From positions 145,643 to 209,642 of the forward strand of contig NZ_MUFC01000006.1 in the NCBI RefSeq assembly GCF_001995985.1: 64,000 bases of DNA, in the 5' to 3' direction. Below the pieces are notes generated by a model. It did no database searches. It was not told the DNA's origin and worked only from the letters and a program-made list of their open reading frames with translations. This stretch comes from Salinivibrio sharmensis. Lineage in GTDB: Bacteria; Pseudomonadota; Gammaproteobacteria; Enterobacterales; Vibrionaceae. Shown piece by piece: positions 58,217-64,000 of the stretch (position 1 is its first letter; every line of letters begins with the position of its first letter). Position numbers and translations under genes: made by a program.

Positions 58217-58250
58217 CCGATAGGTCCGATAGTTATAGCTCGCCCAATAG

Positions 58251-59255
58251 CTATACCCGCTTCACACTCTCGCGCACCACTAACGTTGGCTCAAGCTGCA
58301 CGGTTTGGCTGTCACTTTGAGGGTCATCCAGTTTGTGGAGTAGTGTTTCGACAGCTGCTTGACCGAGACGATACTTGGGCTGGTGAATAGTGGTCAGCGA
58401 GGGAGAGACAAATTTTGCCAGGTGAATGTCATCGTATCCCATGATAGAAAGCTCCTCGGGTACCCGAATGCCGAGTTCATTGGCAGCATTGATCGCACCC
58501 ATCGCCATCATGTCATTACCTGCAAAAATCGCGCTCGGCAAGGAGCCGCTCGCGGCGATCGCTTGCATGCCTTGATAGCCGCCCTCACACTCAAAATCCG
58601 CTTCTACCATCCAGTCGGCGTTCTCAGTAAGTCCAGCATCGCGCAGCGCATCTTTAAAGCCTTGAAAACGGCGCTGTGCTTGTTGTTTAAGCAAAGGACC
58701 ACTGATACAACCAATCTGGCGGTGGCCACAGTCAATCAAGTGCTGGGTCGCTAGATAGCCGCCTTGATAAGAATTGTCTTGAATTTTATCGCAGGCAAAA
58801 TCAATCGGTCCCCAATCCATCACCACCACGGGAATATCCGGATAACGATCAAAGCCTTCAATCCGCTCACCTTCCAACGTCGAGCACATTAGAATCAAGC
58901 CATCGACCCGCTTTTGCAACAGCGTATCAATTGAAGCACGCATACGCTCAGCGTCACCTTCCGTGTTGCATAAAATCAAACTGTAGCCATTGTGGTAACA
59001 GCTACGCTCGACGCCTTTTACTACTTCGCCAAAAAACGGGTTGGTGGAAGTGGTCACCAGCATGCCAAAGGTTTTAGTGCGATTCACTTTTAAGCTGCGC
59101 GCCAGTGCCGACGGAGCGTAATAGTTAAGCTCTTTCGCGGCTTGGTTTACCTTCTCAGCGATGGCCTCACTCACATAACGGGTGTTGTTAATGACATGAC
59201 TGACCGTCGATGTCGACACGCCCGCCCGTTTGGCAATATCTTTCATGGTCGCCAT
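58251..59255 (-). CDS. rbsR: Ribose operon repressor
   Basis: RbsR is a LacI-family repressor that leaves its operator when ribose is bound. The 334 residues begin with the helix-turn-helix MKDIAKRAGVSTSTVSHVINNTRYVSE and the hinge YAPSALARSLK, followed by the periplasmic-binding-protein-like ligand domain (GMLVTTSTNPFFGEVVKGVE). It is the last gene of the rbs operon, 34 bases after rbsK. Confidence 0.95.
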   Translation of the reverse strand: MATMKDIAKRAGVSTSTVSHVINNTRYVSEAIAEKVNQAAKELNYYAPSALARSLKVNRTKTFGMLVTTSTNPFFGEVVKGVERSCYHNGYSLILCNTEGDAERMRASIDTLLQKRVDGLILMCSTLEGERIEGFDRYPDIPVVVMDWGPIDFACDKIQDNSYQGGYLATQHLIDCGHRQIGCISGPLLKQQAQRRFQGFKDALRDAGLTENADWMVEADFECEGGYQGMQAIAASGSLPSAIFAGNDMMAMGAINAANELGIRVPEELSIMGYDDIHLAKFVSPSLTTIHQPKYRLGQAAVETLLHKLDDPQSDSQTVQLEPTLVVRESVKRV

Positions 59256-59289
59256 TTATCGCGCTCCACTGACTAAGGTGAAATAAGGA

Positions 59290-60219
59290 TTAAGCATCTT
59301 GGTGGGCCAAAAATGCCTCAACATTTGCACGAGAAGGAATCGAGGTTTGTGCGCCACGCTGGGTCACGGATAATGCCGCTGCGGCATGCGCAAAGCGAAT
59401 CGCCTGATAAAGTGTCTGTCCCTCTATCAGTCCTGTCACCAATGCCCCATTAAAGGTATCGCCAGCGGCAGTGGTATCGACAGCATCGACACGGAACCCA
59501 GGAATAAGCTGGCCCGCTTGTTCGCCTTGTTTACTCAGCCACACGCCTTGCTTACCGAGAGTAATCAGTACAATTCCTACCCCTTTTTCGTGAAGCACGT
59601 CCGAAGCCGCTTGGGCACTGGTTGTGTCTGTCACTGCGATACCGGTCAGACTTTGGGCTTCCGTTTCATTTGGGGTGATAATATCGACCGCGGCAAGAAG
59701 CGCGTCGCTCAGTGGTGCGGCTGGGGCGGGATTAAGCACCACGTGAGTCTTTGCCGCTTTGGCATGAAACGCCGCCTTTTCGATGCCACACATCGGCGTT
59801 TCTAACTGCATCAGCAAATAGTCAGCGTCGGCTATCTTGGCAAGATCGGCGGTAATAGCCTCTGCGGTCAAAGCCGCATTGGCTTCTGCCGAGAGCGCAA
59901 TACTGTTCTCGCCCTGATCAGTGACTTGGATCATCGCAATCCCAGTCGGTGTATTCGCCTGCACCTTCACCGCACTCACATTCATCCCTTCTTGCGCGTA
60001 AGATTGACGAATATTTTGTCCATATGCGTCATCACCCACGCTGGCGATAAACGCGACATCGGCACCGCAACGCACCGCCGCGACCGCTTGATTGGCCCCT
60101 TTCCCACCGGCAATTACGGCATAATCGTGGCCGTGTAATGTCTCGCCCGGACGCGGAAAGTGAGGGACACGTAAAACATGATCAGCATTGACGCTGCCAA
60201 GAACAACCAATCGGCTCAT
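59290..60219 (-). CDS. rbsK: Ribokinase
   Basis: RbsK phosphorylates ribose. The 309 residues show the PfkB signatures: GGKGANQAVAAVRCGADVAFIASVG (about 38-62), NPAPAAPL (about 166) and DTTAAGDTFNGALVTGL with the catalytic Asp (about 248-264). A perfect repeat core, GGGACAGACACTTTAT, encodes GQTLYQ just after that motif, but the protein has the normal length and spacing there. Confidence 0.96.
   Translation of the reverse strand: MSRLVVLGSVNADHVLRVPHFPRPGETLHGHDYAVIAGGKGANQAVAAVRCGADVAFIASVGDDAYGQNIRQSYAQEGMNVSAVKVQANTPTGIAMIQVTDQGENSIALSAEANAALTAEAITADLAKIADADYLLMQLETPMCGIEKAAFHAKAAKTHVVLNPAPAAPLSDALLAAVDIITPNETEAQSLTGIAVTDTTSAQAASDVLHEKGVGIVLITLGKQGVWLSKQGEQAGQLIPGFRVDAVDTTAAGDTFNGALVTGLIEGQTLYQAIRFAHAAAALSVTQRGAQTSIPSRANVEAFLAHQDA
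59408..59421 (-). repeat. GGGACAGACAC core inside rbsK
   Basis: A single copy of the core lies on the minus strand in coding sequence (GGGACAGACACTTT). Compared with E. coli RbsK from memory, no residues are added. It is either a chance match or a copied-in substitution. Confidence 0.55.
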
Positions 60220-60243
60220 TACTATTCCTTACCGTTTTTAAAT

Positions 60244-60279
60244 CAAAAAAGCACCACCCAGTGCGAACCCGATGGTGCT
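60244..60279 (-). terminator. Attenuator between rbsB and rbsK
   Basis: On the minus strand the stem AGCACCA/TGGTGCT with a long loop is followed by TTTTTTGATTT. It would lower rbsK and rbsR expression relative to the transporter genes upstream. Confidence 0.8.
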
Positions 60280-60301
60280 CACTATACGTTTCCCTGACGG
60301 C

Positions 60302-61195
60302 TTATTCAGCGATCGTTTCTTGGCTAATCACTTTTAGCGGCACAGGGATGTAGCTGTCTACCGACTCGCCTTTCAGCACTTTATCCGCGGTTTCGACACC
60401 CAGCTCGCCAATCATACCCGGTTGCTGGGCAATGGTTGCTGCCAGATGACCACGTTCAACGGCTGCAATACCATCTTTGGTGCCATCAAAACCGACAATG
60501 GTGACATCTTTGCCTGATGCCTGCACCGCGCGCAATGCGCCAAACGCCATTTCATCGTTCTGGGCGAATACCGCTTCCACATCTGGGTGTGCGGCAAGCA
60601 GGTTTTCCATCACATTCAGGCCTTTGGTGCGGTCAAAATCCGCCGGCTGACTGGCGAGTAGCTCAACGTCGGTACCTTCAATGGCATCCATAAAGCCTTC
60701 ACCACGCTCGCGTGCGGCTGACGTGCCGGCAATACCCTCAAGTTGGATCACTTTGGCACGCTCACCGACTTTGCCGATGATGTATTCCGCCGCCATTTTA
60801 CTCCCTTGGGCGTTATCAGAAGCAATATGACTCACCACTTCCCCACGGCTCGCGCCACGGTCTAGGGTGATAACCGGGATGTCCGCGCGATTTGCAATAC
60901 GAATGGCGTTCGAGACCGCGTCGGAGTCAGTCGGATTGATCAAAATGGCTTTAACGCCACGGATGGTTAAATCCTCCACATTCGACAACTCTTTACTGGC
61001 GTCGTTTTGCGAATCAAGCACCAAGAGCTCATAACCAAGATCTTGCGCTTTCTGCTCCGCGCCCTCTTTCATGGTGACAAAAAATGGGTTGTTTAAGGTT
61101 GAAACCACGATTGCCATTCTATCTTCCGCTTGCGCACTAATGCTCAGCGTTGACGACAGTAGCGCAGTGGTGATCAAGGTAGTCAGTTTTTTCAT
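60302..61195 (-). CDS. rbsB: D-ribose-binding periplasmic protein
   Basis: RbsB delivers ribose to the RbsAC transporter. The 297 residues have a signal peptide ending at SAQAED, then [50 protein letters not shown] (about 87-115) and [21 protein letters not shown], with the Asp, Arg and Asn residues that bind ribose. It is separated from rbsC by a repeat cluster of 143 bases. Confidence 0.96.
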   Translation of the reverse strand: MKKLTTLITTALLSSTLSISAQAEDRMAIVVSTLNNPFFVTMKEGAEQKAQDLGYELLVLDSQNDASKELSNVEDLTIRGVKAILINPTDSDAVSNAIRIANRADIPVITLDRGASRGEVVSHIASDNAQGSKMAAEYIIGKVGERAKVIQLEGIAGTSAARERGEGFMDAIEGTDVELLASQPADFDRTKGLNVMENLLAAHPDVEAVFAQNDEMAFGALRAVQASGKDVTIVGFDGTKDGIAAVERGHLAATIAQQPGMIGELGVETADKVLKGESVDSYIPVPLKVISQETIAE

Positions 61196-61257
61196 GCGTT
61201 CAGTCCTTTTGTGTTTGTAGGGTATTGTTTTTAATTGCTAATTCAACAGAAATAAAA

Positions 61258-61338
61258 GTGTCTGTCCTGCCAACTTAAAGTGCCTGTCCCAACAAGCTCT
61301 GCAAAAAGCGCTGTCTCAAAAAGCGCTGTCTCAAAAAG
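61258..61338. repeat. GGGACAGRCAC cluster 8 and short tandem repeat
   Basis: Two reverse cores lie at 61258-61267 and 61280-61289 in the rbsC-rbsB gap. A 16-base tandem repeat AAAAAGCGCTGTCTCA follows near 61302-61337. No gene is present, and both rbs genes are intact. Confidence 0.85.
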
Positions 61339-62328
61339 CTATTTGTTTTTGTTATCCACCAGCACGGCGAGCAGAATCACCACCGCTTTGGCAATCATTT
61401 GGTAGTAAGACGACACGTCCAGCAAGTTGAGGGCGTTGTTCAAAAATCCGATAATCAGCGCACCAATCAATGTGCCCATGATCTTGCCTTTACCGCCCAT
61501 CAAGCTGGTGCCGCCCAGCACCACCGCGGCAATCGCATCAAGCTCATAGCCAGTACCGGCAGTCGGTTGTCCGGAGGACAGGCGCGAGGTGACGATGATC
61601 CCTGCCAGCGCCGCGAGCATGCCACACAGGCTATACACGCCCACCTTGATTCGGTCGACATTAATGCCCGATAACCGCGCCGCCGATTCATTGCCACCGA
61701 GTGCGTAAATATAACGGCCAAAACGGGTGTGATTGAGCAGATACCAAGCGCCGATAAACACGATAGCCATCAACCACACGGGGACAGGAATGCCCAACAG
61801 GTAGCCGGTACCAAACCAGGCAAACGCATCGGCGGTATCAGTAAAGCCCGTTGAGATGGGACGACCATCGGTATACACCATGGTGACACCGCGATAGAGA
61901 GTCATAGCTACCAAGGTAGCAATAAACGCCTGTACCTTGCCTTTGGCCACTACGACGCCTGTCATGGCACCAATCGCCGCGCCTGCAAACAAGGCGGTAG
62001 GTACCGCCACTAACACGGGCACCTCAACCGCAATCAAACTTGCGGCAAACGCGCCACACAGCGCCAACACCGAGCCAACACTCAAGTCGATACCCGCGGT
62101 TAAAATCACCAATGTCATCCCCACGGCAATAATGGCGTTTACCGAGGTTTGACGCAGGATGTTAAGCAGGTTGTCGACCATGAAAAAGTTGCTGTTTAAA
62201 AATGACATCACCACGATCAGCACCAACAGGGCGATGAGCGATTTCTGCTCAATCAACCACGCTTTGCTGAATAGGGGTTTGCGTCCATCTTCTGACGGCT
62301 GGGACTTATTCATTGCATTCTCGCTCAT
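61339..62328 (-). CDS. rbsC: Ribose ABC transporter permease
   Basis: The 329-residue inner-membrane permease has about eight to ten hydrophobic segments and the family signature [18 protein letters not shown] (about 81) and [18 protein letters not shown] (about 213). The C-terminus [23 protein letters not shown] is typical. The start overlaps the rbsA stop by four bases. Confidence 0.96.
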   Translation of the reverse strand: MSENAMNKSQPSEDGRKPLFSKAWLIEQKSLIALLVLIVVMSFLNSNFFMVDNLLNILRQTSVNAIIAVGMTLVILTAGIDLSVGSVLALCGAFAASLIAVEVPVLVAVPTALFAGAAIGAMTGVVVAKGKVQAFIATLVAMTLYRGVTMVYTDGRPISTGFTDTADAFAWFGTGYLLGIPVPVWLMAIVFIGAWYLLNHTRFGRYIYALGGNESAARLSGINVDRIKVGVYSLCGMLAALAGIIVTSRLSSGQPTAGTGYELDAIAAVVLGGTSLMGGKGKIMGTLIGALIIGFLNNALNLLDVSSYYQMIAKAVVILLAVLVDNKNK

Positions 62329-63830
62329 GCTGCATCCTCATTGGCATCTTTGCCTACCGCACAGGCAAGCAGAGTTTCTTGGTTAGCGTCTTTGGCATCA
62401 AACTCACCGCATACGCGGCCTTCATGCATCACTAGGATGCGGTCGCTCATGCCAAGCACTTCGGGCATTTCTGACGACACCAAGATGATGCTCATGCCCT
62501 CGGCTTTAAATTGGTTAATTAGCTGATAAATCTCTTTTTTGGCACCGACATCGACACCCCGAGTCGGCTCATCCAAGATCAGCACTTTTGGTTTGGTCAT
62601 CAGCCCTTTAGCGATCGCCACTTTCTGCTGATTCCCGCCCGATAAGTTGCCAATGATTTGCTCGCGGGTGGGGGTTTTGATGTTAAAAAGACGGATAAAA
62701 TCATCCACTGCCATCACTTCATCGCGCGGCTGTATTTTGCCCCAATGGGTGAGCTTATCGAGTGCACTGAGCGACATGTTGTCTTTCACCGATAAACCCA
62801 GCACCAAGCCCTCACCTTTGCGGTCTTCAGAGATGTAAGCAATGCCGTTGGCCAGCGCATCTTGTGGACTTACGGGGTTAATCACCTTGCCATCAAGCCG
62901 AATAACGCCGGCTTCACGCGGCATGGCGCCATAGATAATTTTCATTAACTCCGTGCGCCCGGCGCCCATCAGGCCCGATACACCCAGAATTTCACTACGG
63001 TGTAGCTGAAAACTCACCGCTTCCACCCCGTGGCCGCTGACATTTTCCACCTCAAGGCTTATCCCATCAGGGGTGACATCGCTTCGCGGGTATTGTTCGG
63101 CGAGTTTGCGGCCCACCATCATTTCAATCAGGCCGTCTTCATCGGTATCACTCACGGGACACTCACCAATAAACTTGCCATCACGTAACACGGTGATCCG
63201 ATCGCAAATCTCAAAAATTTCTTTTAGTCGGTGAGAGATATAAACAATGCCGCAGCCTTGCGCTCGCAGCTCGTTGATCACCGCAAACAGAGAGGCGGTT
63301 TCGGTGTCGGTCAAAGCATCGGTCGGCTCATCCATAATTATCACCTGCGACTCAAACGACAGCGCTTTGGCAATTTCCACCATTTGCTGCTCACCCAAGC
63401 TCAGGCTGCCAAGTGGCGTGGTGCCGCTTGCTTTCACATTTAAACGCGCCAACAGCTTATCGGCTTCTTCAGCCATCTTGGTCCAGTCAATCTTGCCAAA
63501 CCGGTTAGTAAACTCGCGACCCAAAAAGATGTTTTCGGCAATGGTCAGCTCTGGGATCAAATTGAGCTCTTGGTGAATAATACTGATCCCCGCTTGCTGC
63601 GAATCACGCGGACCTTTAAACGAGACCGGCTCACCTTGATAGTTCACGTCACCACTGTCGGCGTGATAAATCCCGGTGAGTACCTTCATCAAAGTGGACT
63701 TTCCCGCGCCATTTTCACCGAGTAGCGCCATTACCTCGCCGGGATACACATTTAAGCTCGCCTCATCGAGGGCGCGCACCCCGGGAAAGGTTTTTACGAC
63801 TTGGCGGAGTTGTAAGATAGGTTGCGTCAT
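62325..63830 (-). CDS. rbsA: Ribose ABC transporter ATP-binding protein
   Basis: RbsA has two fused ABC domains. The 501 residues carry Walker [10 protein letters not shown] (about 38-46), signature [15 protein letters not shown] and Walker [12 protein letters not shown] in the first half. The second half has a degenerate Walker [10 protein letters not shown] (about 290), signature [15 protein letters not shown] and [14 protein letters not shown]. The ATG at 63830 gives the same length as E. coli RbsA. An upstream extension to 63902 would run into rbsD. Confidence 0.96.
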   Translation of the reverse strand: MTQPILQLRQVVKTFPGVRALDEASLNVYPGEVMALLGENGAGKSTLMKVLTGIYHADSGDVNYQGEPVSFKGPRDSQQAGISIIHQELNLIPELTIAENIFLGREFTNRFGKIDWTKMAEEADKLLARLNVKASGTTPLGSLSLGEQQMVEIAKALSFESQVIIMDEPTDALTDTETASLFAVINELRAQGCGIVYISHRLKEIFEICDRITVLRDGKFIGECPVSDTDEDGLIEMMVGRKLAEQYPRSDVTPDGISLEVENVSGHGVEAVSFQLHRSEILGVSGLMGAGRTELMKIIYGAMPREAGVIRLDGKVINPVSPQDALANGIAYISEDRKGEGLVLGLSVKDNMSLSALDKLTHWGKIQPRDEVMAVDDFIRLFNIKTPTREQIIGNLSGGNQQKVAIAKGLMTKPKVLILDEPTRGVDVGAKKEIYQLINQFKAEGMSIILVSSEMPEVLGMSDRILVMHEGRVCGEFDAKDANQETLLACAVGKDANEDAA

Positions 63831-63853
63831 TGTGGTTACTCGCTTAGGCCCAC

Positions 63854-64000
63854 CTAAAAGGTGACACCGGCTTGAAAAATCACATTGGCATAAGGCGTGC
63901 ACTCTCCGGTGCGCACCACCGCTTTGCTATGCACCGTGCGTGCTTTAAACGCCTCGTGGCTGATCGTGGTCACAGTGATCGGATGCTGACGCGCTGCACT
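63854..64000 (-). CDS. rbsD: D-ribose pyranase (partial, 5' end beyond window)
   Basis: RbsD interconverts pyranose forms of ribose. The visible 48 residues are the C-terminal end, including [29 protein letters not shown] and the final AGVTF. The gene runs past the window edge and is followed by rbsA after 23 bases, as the first gene of rbsDACBKR. Confidence 0.93.
   Translation of the reverse strand, partial: SAARQHPITVTTISHEAFKARTVHSKAVVRTGECTPYANVIFQAGVTF

Noticed and set aside
61556-61795. GGACAGG strings in rbsC at 61575 and 61779
   Set aside because: They match only six or seven bases of the core and encode normal permease residues, so they are probably chance.

Overview
The window is chromosomal DNA of a gammaproteobacterium, almost certainly of the family Vibrionaceae, with roughly balanced base composition. 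The evidence is the block rne / rluC / maf / yceD-rpmF-plsX-fabH-fabD-fabG-acpP-fabF-pabC-mltG-tmk-holB-tatD / ptsG in the order shared by Vibrio and enteric bacteria, a TfoX competence regulator, a ChiS-type chitin sensor beside a chitin-oligosaccharide ABC operon, a Vibrio-type M28 aminopeptidase and an rbsDACBKR ribose operon. Genus cannot be fixed from the sequence; a marine or halophilic member such as Salinivibrio, Grimontia or Vibrio would fit.

Layout. 1-430 and 14233-14761 are two minus-strand tRNA clusters (Gly-fMet-Cys and Leu-Gly-fMet-Cys) that are near-identical over about 308 bases and lie as direct repeats around 14 kb. Between them are a secreted aminopeptidase, two 2-oxoglutarate/iron oxygenases, puuB and potD (polyamine use), ltaE, a Lon-like protease, feoABC (ferrous iron uptake) and a Fic protein. 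15-20 kb holds tfoX, a LON-domain protein, an HDOD protein, lysO and ptsG. 20.6-31.2 kb is the fatty-acid/phospholipid and replication cluster on the minus strand. 31.5-37.5 kb holds maf, a HAD phosphatase, rluC and rne with a long leader. 37.8-51.9 kb is the chitin block: the one-component-like hybrid kinase ChiS, then a CRP-type site and a long leader in front of a binding protein, two permeases, two ATPases, a GH9 enzyme and a GH20 hexosaminidase. miaE, a REP-associated tyrosine transposase (RAYT), a pRiA4b ORF-3-type protein, yciI, a lipoprotein and a pseudouridine synthase follow. 58.2-64 kb is rbsR-K-B-C-A-D, the last gene cut by the window edge.

The most unusual signal is a short repeat family, core GGGACAGRCAC (reverse GTGYCTGTCCC). 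I count about 30 copies from 41.2 to 61.3 kb, and I found none elsewhere in the window. The only RAYT gene in the window (53059-54009) lies near the middle of that span. Copies fill intergenic gaps in both orientations, and two groups sit inside the GH9 gene of the chitin operon without breaking the frame, adding what looks like about 60 and about 30 residues. The RAYT gene has a perfect CTGT-N8-ACAG LexA-type box 38 bases upstream of its start, which predicts SOS control of the presumed repeat mobiliser. A 37-residue Cys-Cys membrane protein and a 50-residue ORF convergent with fic are small genes easily missed.
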